Notes under the pieces: model-generated | Told to the model about the DNA's origin: nothing | Database searches by the model: none | Seen by the model: only the letters and a program-made list of their open reading frames with translations | Origin: Pseudomonadota bacterium | GTDB taxonomy: Bacteria; Pseudomonadota; Alphaproteobacteria; Rhizobiales; Rhizobiaceae | DNA: 64,000 nucleotides | Direction: 5' to 3' | Assembly (NCBI GenBank): GCA_023404095.1 | Contig: JAEYDD010000041.1 | Span: 434,001-498,000, forward strand | Shown: positions 16,224 through 25,186 of the stretch, one piece after another | How positions within the stretch are numbered: position 1 is the first letter of the stretch | Layout: each line of letters opens with the position of its first letter | Translations under genes and position numbers: made by a program

Positions 16224-17798
16224 CTAGAAGTAGATGCGAAACTTATCCCGTATCGCCCGGTCGACCTCGGGTTCGAATAGCGGCCCTCCCGCTTCGGAGA
16301 GGATGCGGTTCTTCCGTTCGATCGCCTTGGCGACGAGGTCCGGCCGGCCGATTTCCGCCCACTCCTTGGGGCTGGTCCGGTCGGCGACGGCCGGGTAGAT
16401 GTATTCGGTCTGCATCAAGGAAAGCGTCTGCGGATCGCCCAGATAGTGCCCCGGTCCGCCGAGGCAGACGGAGCGCATCGTCTCCAGCGACACGGTGTCC
16501 TCGGTCACGTCGATGCCGCGGATGCAGCGCTGCACCTGGCCGAGCAGGTCGTCGCCGAGCACCAGGCTTTCCAGGCAGAAACCCAGCAGCGAGGCATGCA
16601 TGCCGACCGCCTCGTAGACCATGTTGAGCCCCGAAAGGCCGGCCATCACGTTCGAGATCGCCTGCTCCCAGCCGGCTTGCATGTCCGGCAGCTTGGAATC
16701 GGCGATCCCCGCGGCAGCCCCGCCAGGCAGTCGGTAAAACTGGTGCATCTGCGCGCAGCCGGCCGTGAGCAACGCCTGCTCGCCGGAGCCGCCCGACATC
16801 GCCCCGGTGCGAAGGTCGGAGACGAACGGCCAGGTGCCGAAGATCGCGGGATGGCCGGGCGCCATGGCGTTGACATAGACGACTCCCGCCAGGCATTCGG
16901 CCATCGCCTGCACGATCGCGGTCGCCAGCGGCGCCGGCGCCGTCGCGCCCGCCTGCCCCGCCGAGAGCAGCAGGATCGGCATGCCCGCGCGGATGCAGGC
17001 CTCCATGGTGATGCAGCTCTCCTCGGCAAACTTCATCGGCGGTACGACGAAGCAGTTGGAGTTCGACACGAACGGCCGCGCCCGCCACTTTTCCTCGCCG
17101 CCGGCCATCATGTGGATCAGGTCGAAGCAGCCGGCGACATGCGACGGATCCGAGAAGCTCGTGCCGACATGTTTGGAGGTACCCGCGCAGCAGCCGTAGA
17201 GCGTGTTGATGTCCATCAGGAAATTGTCGGCCACGTCGCGGCAAACCATCGCCCGCTGGAAGAAGTGGACGTTGTCGAGATGATGAACGAGCTGGGCCGC
17301 GTTGTAGAGATCCTTCGCAGTCGATTCGCGATATTCCCGCTTCTCGACGTCGACGATGTGCACCGCCGCCCCCGCCGTGCCGTAATAGACGCGCGTGCCG
17401 GTCAGTTCGAGGTCGTATTTCGGGTCCCGGCCGCAGAGCGTTGTATCGCGGGCGGCGATCGCCAGCATGTCCTCGACCAGCGCCCGGGGAAAGCGGATGC
17501 GCCCGTCCTCGCCGAGGATCGCGCCGGCACCTGTCATGATCTCGATGCCCGACTTCGGCGCGTTGGCAAGGCCGATGTTCTCCAGCGCATCGAGTGCCGC
17601 CTCGTGGATCCGGCGCACGCCCGCCTCCGTCAGCGGCTTGTACTGCCCGCCCGACAGGCCCGGGCGAACGGGACGGACGCTGTCCGCCAGGGGCGCCGCC
17701 CGCATGGCGACGCGCGCCGCCCGCCCGCCAGCGCGCCGGGACGTCGAAGGCTCTGCCACCGGTGATTGCGACAACTGCGTCTCATCGACCATGCTCAT
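16224..17798 (-). CDS. Trimethylamine methyltransferase (MttB) family protein, non-pyrrolysine type
   Basis: A 524-residue MttB-superfamily protein (PF06253): the N-terminal half has RIHEAALDALENIGLANAP, and the body has the TIM-barrel pattern with YYGTAGAAVHIVD and GGSGEQALLTAGCAQ. The frame is complete without an in-frame TAG, so it belongs to the non-pyrrolysine branch. Characterised members of that branch demethylate glycine betaine, proline betaine or carnitine onto a corrinoid protein. No corrinoid protein or RamA activator gene is nearby. The ATG at 17798 has GGAGGG directly upstream; a GTG at 17837 is an alternative. It lies downstream of a Rieske oxygenase and two DMGDH-like genes, supporting methylated-amine catabolism. 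Confidence 0.9.
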   Translation of the reverse strand: MSMVDETQLSQSPVAEPSTSRRAGGRAARVAMRAAPLADSVRPVRPGLSGGQYKPLTEAGVRRIHEAALDALENIGLANAPKSGIEIMTGAGAILGEDGRIRFPRALVEDMLAIAARDTTLCGRDPKYDLELTGTRVYYGTAGAAVHIVDVEKREYRESTAKDLYNAAQLVHHLDNVHFFQRAMVCRDVADNFLMDINTLYGCCAGTSKHVGTSFSDPSHVAGCFDLIHMMAGGEEKWRARPFVSNSNCFVVPPMKFAEESCITMEACIRAGMPILLLSAGQAGATAPAPLATAIVQAMAECLAGVVYVNAMAPGHPAIFGTWPFVSDLRTGAMSGGSGEQALLTAGCAQMHQFYRLPGGAAAGIADSKLPDMQAGWEQAISNVMAGLSGLNMVYEAVGMHASLLGFCLESLVLGDDLLGQVQRCIRGIDVTEDTVSLETMRSVCLGGPGHYLGDPQTLSLMQTEYIYPAVADRTSPKEWAEIGRPDLVAKAIERKNRILSEAGGPLFEPEVDRAIRDKFRIYF

Positions 17799-18322
17799 TG
17801 CACCCTCCATTGGCTGGCCTTGCGCCGTATCCGTCACGCTAAAGCAGAATCAGAACTTCAATTCGGCTGCGTAGTCCCTTGAATTGATTCCGTTCTCACT
17901 AACTTCGCCCCCTGGAAGCGCCGGCAGGACGATATTGCCCGCGCCCACCACGCCGCAAGCTGGCGCCGATCCGCTCCACGACCACCGTCATGCCGGACCT
18001 GATCCGGCATCCACCGCGCGCAAGTCCTTGCGCGCGGGAAGTGCACTTTCTCACGCCGCAGACGCGGCGTGACTAGACCCCGGATCTAGTCCGGGGTGAC
18101 GAGGAGCGGGCAGCGGCTCCGCCACTCACCGTGGCAGGCGACCTGCTTTCGCGGCCATGCGATTCGCATCCGCCTCAACGCCCGCAACCGAGTGCCGGCC
18201 GTCCCCGACCACCGTCCTTCTCACGCCGCAGACGCGGCGTGGCTGGACCCGGGATCTAGTCCGGGGTGACGGGCTGGGTAAGCCCCGTAACCATCGCAAC
18301 CCTGGCGCCGCGCCCACGCCCC
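17799..18322. other. Gene-free stretch between the Rieske and MttB genes
   Basis: About 520 bases without a supported gene. It holds the hairpin-rich repeat block at 17990-18271 and, close to the MttB start, an inverted repeat TCAATTC (17858-17864) / GAATTGA (17881-17887) that may be part of an MttB promoter. Confidence 0.6.
17990..18271. repeat. Cluster of palindromic intergenic repeats with a 54-bp direct duplication
   Basis: Four kinds of hairpin are packed here: ATGCCGGA/TCCGGCAT (17990-18010), CGCGCGCAAG/CTTGCGCGCG (18015-18036), ACGCCGC/GCGGCGT, and CCCCGGA/TCCGGGG. The last two form a 54-base unit present twice (18048-18101 and 18218-18271) with three mismatches. The GATCCGG and CCGGGGTGACG parts resemble palindromic elements I remember between alphaproteobacterial genes. 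Confidence 0.85.
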
Positions 18323-19555
18323 TCACACCCGGCTGATCTCATCCAGGTACCAGTCGATATAGCGAAGCTCGTTGTGCTCCATCGGCGCGATCGGGCCGGG
18401 CTCGAAATAGTGCGAGCGTACCCCGCGCGCCGTGTGCTCGATGATCGCCTTGTCCTCGTCCGTGGTGACCTTCCACAGCCAGGTCAGCCGGTCCAGGTCG
18501 TAGTCGCGTCCCGCCTCGGCCTTGCCGTCCACAAGCCAGATCAGTTCCATCTCGCAGGTTTCGGCCGACTTGGGGATGAAGCGGTAGATCATGCCGTGGT
18601 CGGGATAGCAGACGAGGAAGGTGGTGCCGCCGAGGTGGATCGAGGTGACACCTCCGTCGAAATCCGTGAAGCGGCCCATCAGTGGCGCCACGGCCGCGCC
18701 GTCCTCGCTGCCGCTCTTGACGCCCTCATAGAGCGCGTAGCGGAAGGCGTGGATCGCCTCCTTGCCGTCCTTCGACGTCTGCCAGTGATTGCCCGAGCCC
18801 ACCTCGATGCCGAGCGCGCAGGTACGCTGCTCCATCGCCTGGTTCATCGCTTCGATCATGTGCAGCGGCTGCTCCAGAGCATGCGTCTGCGAATATTCCG
18901 GATGCGCCGGGCCGCAGTGGTAGCATTCGACGTAGTTCTCGACCGCAAGCTTCCAGTTGGCGTTGATCGTGTAACTCTCCCGGTGGGCGATCCTGGCACT
19001 TGCCCAGCCGTACTGGCCGCAGGTCGCATGCAGCAGGTGCTCGACCTCGGTGAAATCGAGCGGCACTTTGGCAAACGAGATGAAGACCAGCCCCTCCACC
19101 ACTCGGACATGCAGCTTTTTCAATCCATGATCTTCGCGCTTGAATTCCTTCGGCATCAGCCGGGCGGCACGCAACGCGCCGTCATTGGAATAGGTCCAAG
19201 CGTGGTAGGGGCAGACGAAGACGCGGGCATTGCCCTTTTCCTTGGTGCAGACCTCCGCGCCGCGATGACGGCAGACGTTGAGGATCGCATGGATAGAGCC
19301 GTCGGCGTGACGCGTCAGGATCACCTGCTCGCCCGCCATGCGGAAGACTTCGAAGTCGTTGGCGTTCGCAATCACGCTTTCATGGGCCACGCAGTGCCAG
19401 TGCCGGCGGAACACCCGCTGGAGATCGCGCTCGTAGATGTCCTGGTCGTGGTAGAAGGGTCGCGCCAGGCCATAGCCCGGCCGGTGCTCCGCAACAAGGC
19501 GGTCGATCCGGTCGCCGGAGGGCGTATTGAGGTCCTTGAGATCGGAAACGATCAC
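18323..19555 (-). CDS. Rieske (2Fe-2S) non-heme iron oxygenase, alpha subunit
   Basis: A 410-residue ring-hydroxylating-type oxygenase. The Rieske ligands are C95-x-H97 and C115-x2-H118 (NVCRHRG and CPYHAW). The mononuclear iron site is E210-CYHCGPAH with H213 and H218, and a late acidic ligand is likely in TTDEDKAIIE. The short insert and the neighbours place it near glycine-betaine (GbcA) or stachydrine (Stc2) demethylases rather than aromatic dioxygenases: it would hydroxylate an N-methyl group, releasing formaldehyde. No ferredoxin-reductase partner is in the window. It follows the HXXEE gene in the leftward operon. Confidence 0.9.
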   Translation of the reverse strand: MIVSDLKDLNTPSGDRIDRLVAEHRPGYGLARPFYHDQDIYERDLQRVFRRHWHCVAHESVIANANDFEVFRMAGEQVILTRHADGSIHAILNVCRHRGAEVCTKEKGNARVFVCPYHAWTYSNDGALRAARLMPKEFKREDHGLKKLHVRVVEGLVFISFAKVPLDFTEVEHLLHATCGQYGWASARIAHRESYTINANWKLAVENYVECYHCGPAHPEYSQTHALEQPLHMIEAMNQAMEQRTCALGIEVGSGNHWQTSKDGKEAIHAFRYALYEGVKSGSEDGAAVAPLMGRFTDFDGGVTSIHLGGTTFLVCYPDHGMIYRFIPKSAETCEMELIWLVDGKAEAGRDYDLDRLTWLWKVTTDEDKAIIEHTARGVRSHYFEPGPIAPMEHNELRYIDWYLDEISRV

Positions 19556-19604
19556 CTGAAAGCTCCATGGAAAGAGAGAGGAAACGGAGGAAGAAGAGGC
19601 GCAG

Positions 19605-20081
19605 TCATTTTTCGGCCTGCTGGAAATAGGGTCTCGCCTTCAGGTGCAGCATCACCACCGGATAGGCCATCAGCAGTGCCCCGCCGCCGAATGCACTCAG
19701 ACCCGTCGCAATATCGAGGTGTCCCTCCTCTGCCGCCTTCACGAAAATAGCCGTCCCAAGTGGCAGGAACAGCACCACCGCGGTGGCGAGCCCCGGCGAA
19801 AAGCGCCCCTTGGTCCGGATCACCGGCAGGATGTGAAAGAACACCGCATTGATCAGCATCAGCGCAGCAAAGATCAGCGGGATCAGCGGCACCGTCGGCG
19901 CCAGTTGCGCCTGGGCGATGCCGACAGCGACCACCACGGCATTTGTGACGTAGAAATCCGACCATTCGACCGGCAGTCCGATGACGCCCCGCGCCCAGTT
20001 GCGCCAGTCGAACGTATGCTCCTCCATGACATGCACGGCATAGGCCGCCATCGCCAGCCAAGCGAGATCCTGCAAGCTCAT
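19605..20081 (-). CDS. HXXEE domain-containing membrane protein
   Basis: A 158-residue protein with about four transmembrane segments (for example AVVVAVGIAQAQL, LIPLIFAALMLINAVFFHIL, TAVVLFLPLGTAIFV). It carries the diagnostic HVMEEH motif near residue 22 of PF13787 (HXXEE). The histidine and two glutamates could bind a metal in the membrane, but no activity is known for the family. It sits between the Rieske oxygenase and the DMGDH-like genes and is co-oriented with them with short gaps, so it is probably part of the same demethylation operon. Confidence 0.8.
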   Translation of the reverse strand: MSLQDLAWLAMAAYAVHVMEEHTFDWRNWARGVIGLPVEWSDFYVTNAVVVAVGIAQAQLAPTVPLIPLIFAALMLINAVFFHILPVIRTKGRFSPGLATAVVLFLPLGTAIFVKAAEEGHLDIATGLSAFGGGALLMAYPVVMLHLKARPYFQQAEK

Positions 20082-20162
20082 CGAAACCTCCAGTCAGGTC
20101 GCGTGCGGGCGGGCAACCATCGTCGGGGAACATGCGTCTGCTGTCTTCGTCTTCCGTCGTCC

Positions 20163-22610
20163 CTACAGGCGCACCCGCGTCGCCTTCGGGTCATACATCG
20201 GCACGAGCGAGGCTTCCGCCTTCACCCGCTTGCCGGCGATCTCGATCTCATAGTCGGATGCCAGAACCTCCTCTTCGCTTTCGCCCTCGCAGGGCACGTA
20301 GCCCATCCCGATCGCGCCGCCGAGGAAGTGGCCGTAGTTGCCCGAGGTGATGGTCGAGACGATCCTGCCGTCGCGCACCAACGCCTCGTTGTGGAACAGC
20401 AGCGGCTCCGGGTCCGTCAGCTTGAACTGCACCATCCGCCGGCTCAGCCCCTTGCCTTCCTTGCGCAGCACCGCTTCCCGGCCGATGAAGTCGCCCTTGT
20501 TGACCCTGACCGCAAAGCCGAGGCCGGCCTCCAGCACGTGATCCTCGTCGGTGATGTCGTGGCCGAAATGACGGAATGCCTTCTCGATGCGGCAACTGTC
20601 GAGCGTATGCAGCCCGCAGAGCTTCAGCCCGACCTCGGCACCGGCCGCTTCCAGCGCCTCGAACACATGCGCCGTCTGGTCGGTCGAGACGTAGAGTTCC
20701 CAGCCGAGCTCGCCGACATAGGTGACGCGGTGGGCGCGGGCGAGCCCCATGCCGATCTCGATCTCGCGCGCGGTGGCAAACGGATGGGCGCTGTTGGAGA
20801 AGTCGTTCGGGCTGACCTTGACCATCAACTCGCGCGCCTTCGGCCCCATCACGCAGAGCACGCTTTCCGATGCCGTGACATCGGTGATGACGACGAATTC
20901 GTCCCGGAGGTGCTTGCGCAGCCAGGCGAGGTCGCGTTGCAGCGTGGCACCTGGCACAACCAGAAGGAACGCGGTCTCCGAAAGCCGCGTCACCGTCAGA
21001 TCGCTCTCGATTCCGCCGCGCGCGTTCAGCATCTGGGTATAGACGATCTTGCCGGGAGCCACGTCCATCTGGTTGGCGCAGAGCTTTTGCAGGAAGGCGA
21101 GCGCATCGCGCCCCTCCACGCGGATCTTGCCGAACGACGTCATGTCGAACAGGCCGACGCCCTCGCGCACGGCAAGGTGCTCTTCCTTCTGGTTCTCAAA
21201 CCAGTTCTGCCGCTTCCAGCTATATTTGTATTCCCGCTCCTGGCCTTCCTTGGCGAACCAGTTGGCCCGCTCCCAGCCGGCGACCTCGCCGAACACCGCG
21301 CCGCGCGCCTTCAGGTGTTCGTGGATCGGCGAGCGGCGCACGCCGCGCGCGGTCGCCATCTGGCGATAGGGAAAATGATCCGCATAGAGAAGGCCGAGGG
21401 TCTCGGACACGCGGTCCTTCAGGTAGGCGCGGTTCTTCTGGAACGGCTGCGCGCGGCGGATATCGACCTCCCAGAGGTCGAAGGGCGGCTCGCCGTCGTT
21501 CATCCACTGCGCCAGCGCCATGCCCGCACCGCCGGACGAGACGATGCCGATCGAGTTGTAACCGGCCGCGACCCAGTAGCCCTTCAACTGCGGCGCCTCG
21601 CCGAGATAGTAGCGATCGTCGGGCGTAAAGCTCTCCGGGCCGTTGAAGAAGGTGTGGATGCCGGCGGTTTCCAGCATCGGCATGCGGTTGATCGCGTTTT
21701 CGAGGATTGGCTGGAAGTGGTCGAAATCCTCCGGCAACTGGTCGAAGCAGAAATCTTCCGAAATGCCGTCCATGCCCCAGGGCTTGGCTTTCAATTCGAA
21801 GGCGCCGATCAGCATCTTGCCGGCATCCTCCTTATAGTAGGTGCATTCGTCCGGCACGCGCAGCACCGGAAGCCGCTCAAGGTTCGGGATCGGCTCGGTG
21901 ACGATGTAGAAGTGCTCGCACGCATGCAGCGGCAGCGTCACGCCCGACATGTCGGCGAGCGTCCTTCCCCACATGCCGGCAGCGTTGACGACGTTGTCCG
22001 TCTCGATCGTAAAGCTCTCGCCGTTCTGCTCGCAGGTGATGCCCGTCACGCGGCCGTTCTTCGTTACCACCGAGGCAACCTTCACGCCCTCGATCACCGT
22101 CGCACCGTTCTGCCGCGCGCCCTTGGCCAGCGCCATCGCGATGTTGGCCGGGTCGCACTGGCCATCAAGGGGAAGGTGGACGGCGGCCCTGACGTCGGCC
22201 GTATTCAGGTGCGGGTACAGCCCCTTGACCTCGTCTACGGTGATCTCGCGCACGTCGACGTCGAAGGCCCGCGCCAGCGAGGCCTGGCGATAGATCTCCT
22301 CCTTGCGCTCGTCGGTCAGCGCCACGGTCATCGAGCCGCACTGGCGCATGCCGGTGCCAATGCCGGTCTCGGCTTCCAGCTTGACATAGAGATCGGCGGA
22401 GTATTTCGCCAGCCGCGTCATGTTCTGCGAGGCGCGCAATTGCCCGATCAGGCCGGCGGCGTGCCAGGTGGTGCCGCATGTCAGTTGCTTGCGCTCCAAG
22501 AGCACCACGTCGGTCCAGCCGAGCTTGGCGAGATGATAGGCGACCGAGCAGCCTGAGACGCCGCCGCCGATGATCACAGCACGGGCTTTGTTCGGAATGG
22601 GCTTGCTCAT
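20163..22610 (-). CDS. FAD-dependent oxidoreductase with GcvT domain (dimethylglycine dehydrogenase family), copy 1
   Basis: An 815-residue two-part flavoenzyme. Residues about 10-370 form a DAO fold with the dinucleotide motif IIGGGVSGCSVAYHLAKLG and the covalent-FAD motif GTTWHAAG. A FAO_M linker follows, then a GcvT folate-binding module (about 430-700) with MTSFGKIRVEG and its C-terminal domain. By family it oxidises an N-methylated amino acid (dimethylglycine or sarcosine type), handing the one-carbon unit to tetrahydrofolate. The start overlaps the upstream paralogue by four bases (ATGA), so the pair is co-translated. Substrate specificity cannot be read from sequence. Confidence 0.92.
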   Translation of the reverse strand: MSKPIPNKARAVIIGGGVSGCSVAYHLAKLGWTDVVLLERKQLTCGTTWHAAGLIGQLRASQNMTRLAKYSADLYVKLEAETGIGTGMRQCGSMTVALTDERKEEIYRQASLARAFDVDVREITVDEVKGLYPHLNTADVRAAVHLPLDGQCDPANIAMALAKGARQNGATVIEGVKVASVVTKNGRVTGITCEQNGESFTIETDNVVNAAGMWGRTLADMSGVTLPLHACEHFYIVTEPIPNLERLPVLRVPDECTYYKEDAGKMLIGAFELKAKPWGMDGISEDFCFDQLPEDFDHFQPILENAINRMPMLETAGIHTFFNGPESFTPDDRYYLGEAPQLKGYWVAAGYNSIGIVSSGGAGMALAQWMNDGEPPFDLWEVDIRRAQPFQKNRAYLKDRVSETLGLLYADHFPYRQMATARGVRRSPIHEHLKARGAVFGEVAGWERANWFAKEGQEREYKYSWKRQNWFENQKEEHLAVREGVGLFDMTSFGKIRVEGRDALAFLQKLCANQMDVAPGKIVYTQMLNARGGIESDLTVTRLSETAFLLVVPGATLQRDLAWLRKHLRDEFVVITDVTASESVLCVMGPKARELMVKVSPNDFSNSAHPFATAREIEIGMGLARAHRVTYVGELGWELYVSTDQTAHVFEALEAAGAEVGLKLCGLHTLDSCRIEKAFRHFGHDITDEDHVLEAGLGFAVRVNKGDFIGREAVLRKEGKGLSRRMVQFKLTDPEPLLFHNEALVRDGRIVSTITSGNYGHFLGGAIGMGYVPCEGESEEEVLASDYEIEIAGKRVKAEASLVPMYDPKATRVRL

Positions 22611-25057
22611 GCGCGCAGTCTTTCATTGTTGGGGTCGAACAGTGGTCCGTCCGGTTGCACGGTGGCCTTGAAGCGGTCGCCGTAGATCTCGACCTCGACC
22701 TCGGTGCCGGGCTCGGCAAGGTCGGCGCGCAGCATGCCGAGCGCAATCGACTTGCCGGTGCGATAGCCGAAGTTGCCGGAGGTCGTCTCGCCGACCACCT
22801 TGCCGCCGTGCCAGAGCGTCGACATGTAGGGCGCGTCGCAGTCGCCGGCGTCGACCGTCAGGAGCACGAAACGCTTGGACACCCCCTGCTGCTTCTCCCG
22901 CTCCAGCGCCGCCTTGCCCTTGAAATCGGGCTTTGACCAGTCGACGAAACGCTCGAGCCCGCCCTGCAGCACCGTATAGTCGGTCGAAAGGTCGCCCTTC
23001 CAGGCCCGGTAGCCCTTCTCGATGCGCAGGCTATCCAGCGCCTCCATGCCGAAGGGCGTGAGGCCATGCTTCTGCCCCGCCGCCCAGACGGCGTCGAAGA
23101 TCGCGGCCGTATCCTCGACCTTGGTGTGGATCTCCCAGCCGAGCTCACCGGCGAAGGACACGCGCACCAGCTGACACCAGCGGCCGGCGATCTGGCAGCT
23201 CTGATGCGTGAGCCACCCCTTGGCAAGGTCGGCATCGGAAACTTCCGCCAGGATCGCCCGCGATTTCGGGCCGGAGAGGATCTGGCAGGAGAAATTGTCC
23301 GCCACGTCGTCGATCGTGAACGCCGCTTCCTTGGGCAGATGCTTCTGCAGCCATTCGAGGTCGTGCCACTGGGCGGTTGCGGCGGTGATCAGGAAGAAGA
23401 AGTCCTCGTCCAGCATCATCACCGACATTTCCGTGACGATGCGGCCCTTGTCGTCGGCAAAGTAGGCAAGGCCCATGCGGCCGGGTTTGGGCACCCGCCC
23501 GGTGATCAGCGAGGACAGCCACGCCGTCGCCCCCTCGCCCTTCACCCGGAAGCGCGAAAAACCGGGAAGATCGAGGATGCCGGCAGCCTCGGTGACGGCG
23601 CGGCATTCCGCCTCGATCCGCGGCCGCCAGGGTCCCTCCCGGTTCCAGGTCTGCGTTGATTCCTCGGAGGTGTCGTCGCCGGGCTTCGCATACCAGTTGG
23701 CCCGCTCCCAGCCGTTGTATGGCTTGAACTGCGCGCCCAGCGCCGCGATCCGGTCGTGGATCGGCGACAGCTTGCGGTTGCGTCCGGCCGGCCATGCGTG
23801 CTTGGGGAAATGCATCGCATATTCGTGGCCGTATATCTCCATGCCCTTCTCGATGCAGTAGTCCTGCTCCGAGGCGAAGCGTGTGAAGCGGCGCGGATCG
23901 CAGGACCACATGTCCCACTCCGTCTCGCCCTCGGTGATCCATTCGGCCAGCACCTTGCCGGCCCCGCCCGCCTGGCAGATGCCGAAGGTGAAGACGCAGG
24001 CCTCGAACGCGTTCGGCACGCCTGGCATCGGCCCGATCAGCGGGTTGCCGTCGGGCGCATAGGGGATCGGCCCATTGATCATCCGCGAAAGCCCGGCGGT
24101 GCCGAGGATCGGCACGCGCTCGCAGGCGTCGTTCAGGTACCATTCCAGCCGGTCGAGATCGTCCGGGAACAGCTGGAACGAAAAATCGTCCGGCATCGGA
24201 TCTTCCGGCGTGATCCAGTGCGCCCTGCAGTTCTTCTCATAGGGCCCGAGGTTCATGCCCGTCTTTTCCTGACGCAGGTAGTAGGAGCTGTCGACGTCGC
24301 GGAGCAGCGGCAGCTTGTGCCCGACCTCCTTCGACCAGGCGGCCAGCTCCGGAATCTCCTCGAACAGGATGTACTGGTGGCTCATCACCATCATCGGCAC
24401 GTCGCGGCCGAACCATTTGCCGACCTCGCGGGCATAATAGCCGGCGGCATTGACGACATATTCGCAGCGGATCTCTCCCTGCGCCGTCGAGATCACCCAT
24501 TCGTCATTCTCGCGCCCTGCGCCGGTTGCCGGACAGAAGCGGAAGATCTTCGCCCCCAGGTCGCGCGCGCCTTTCGCCAGCGCCTGGGTCAGCTGTGCGG
24601 GATCGATGTCGCCGTCATAGGGATCGTAGAGCGCGCCCGTCAGCTCGTGCGTCTCGAGGAAGGGATACTTGCCGCGCATCTCGTCGGGTGAGAGAATGTC
24701 GAGGTCCATCCCCTGGTATCGCCCCATGCCGACGACGCGCTTGAACTCCTGCAGCCGCTCCTTGGAATGGCCGAGCCGGATCGAGCCCGTCACGTGGTAG
24801 TTCATCGGATAATCGACCAGATCGCCGAGCTCGCGATAGAGCGAGGCCGAATAGCGCTGCATGTTCATGATCGACCAGGAGGACGAGAATGTCGGCACGT
24901 TGCCGGCCGCATGCCAGGTCGAGCCCGCTGTCAGCTCGTTCTTTTCCAGAAGCACGCAGTCGGTCCATCCGGCCCTCGCCAGATGGTAGAGCGCAGAGGC
25001 GCCGACCGCCCCTCCCCCGATGATGACGACGCGTGCATGAGACGGCAGGTTCGACAT
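22607..25057 (-). CDS. FAD-dependent oxidoreductase with GcvT domain (dimethylglycine dehydrogenase family), copy 2
   Basis: An 816-residue paralogue of the next gene with the same domain order: FAD motif IIGGGAVGASALYHLARAG, covalent-FAD motif GSTWHAAG, then the GcvT module with DLPGFSRFRVKGEG and YVGELGW-like FAGELGWEIH. The two copies differ in the substrate-facing segments, so they probably act on successive demethylation steps, as DMGDH and SARDH do, rather than duplicating one. It is the first gene of the leftward demethylation operon. An intergenic region of about 320 bases with a candidate operator separates it from a divergent LysR. Confidence 0.92.
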   Translation of the reverse strand: MSNLPSHARVVIIGGGAVGASALYHLARAGWTDCVLLEKNELTAGSTWHAAGNVPTFSSSWSIMNMQRYSASLYRELGDLVDYPMNYHVTGSIRLGHSKERLQEFKRVVGMGRYQGMDLDILSPDEMRGKYPFLETHELTGALYDPYDGDIDPAQLTQALAKGARDLGAKIFRFCPATGAGRENDEWVISTAQGEIRCEYVVNAAGYYAREVGKWFGRDVPMMVMSHQYILFEEIPELAAWSKEVGHKLPLLRDVDSSYYLRQEKTGMNLGPYEKNCRAHWITPEDPMPDDFSFQLFPDDLDRLEWYLNDACERVPILGTAGLSRMINGPIPYAPDGNPLIGPMPGVPNAFEACVFTFGICQAGGAGKVLAEWITEGETEWDMWSCDPRRFTRFASEQDYCIEKGMEIYGHEYAMHFPKHAWPAGRNRKLSPIHDRIAALGAQFKPYNGWERANWYAKPGDDTSEESTQTWNREGPWRPRIEAECRAVTEAAGILDLPGFSRFRVKGEGATAWLSSLITGRVPKPGRMGLAYFADDKGRIVTEMSVMMLDEDFFFLITAATAQWHDLEWLQKHLPKEAAFTIDDVADNFSCQILSGPKSRAILAEVSDADLAKGWLTHQSCQIAGRWCQLVRVSFAGELGWEIHTKVEDTAAIFDAVWAAGQKHGLTPFGMEALDSLRIEKGYRAWKGDLSTDYTVLQGGLERFVDWSKPDFKGKAALEREKQQGVSKRFVLLTVDAGDCDAPYMSTLWHGGKVVGETTSGNFGYRTGKSIALGMLRADLAEPGTEVEVEIYGDRFKATVQPDGPLFDPNNERLRA

Positions 25058-25138
25058 TCTCTTCCCCTTGATTGCCAGCGATTTGTGGCAACCAATTCGA
25101 CTCCCGGCAAGCTGCGAAAATCCGCTTTATTGATCGAG

Positions 25139-25168
25139 GAATTCGATTAGTGTCGGGGTGTCGAATTC
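25139..25168. promoter_or_regulatory. Candidate LysR operator dyad
   Basis: The arms GAATTCGA (25139-25146) and TCGAATTC (25161-25168) form a perfect 8-base dyad with 14 bases between. A further CAATTCGA half-copy lies at 25093-25100, and related TCAATTC/GAATTGA arms lie before the MttB gene (17858-17887). The location between LysR and its divergent operon fits a LysR site, but this is inference. Confidence 0.45.
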
Positions 25169-25186
25169 ACTCAATCCGTAAGGTTC

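Noticed and set aside
16224..17798. Pyrrolysine-type MttB
   Set aside because: The frame runs to full length without an in-frame TAG, so it is a non-pyrrolysine homologue.
18001..18280. The repeated palindromes as a CRISPR array
   Set aside because: Only two copies of the longest unit, each internally palindromic, with no regular spacers and no cas genes.
19644..22556. A 970-codon open frame on the + strand
   Set aside because: It lies antisense to the first DMGDH/GcvT gene, has no domain and follows from the high GC3 of the real gene.
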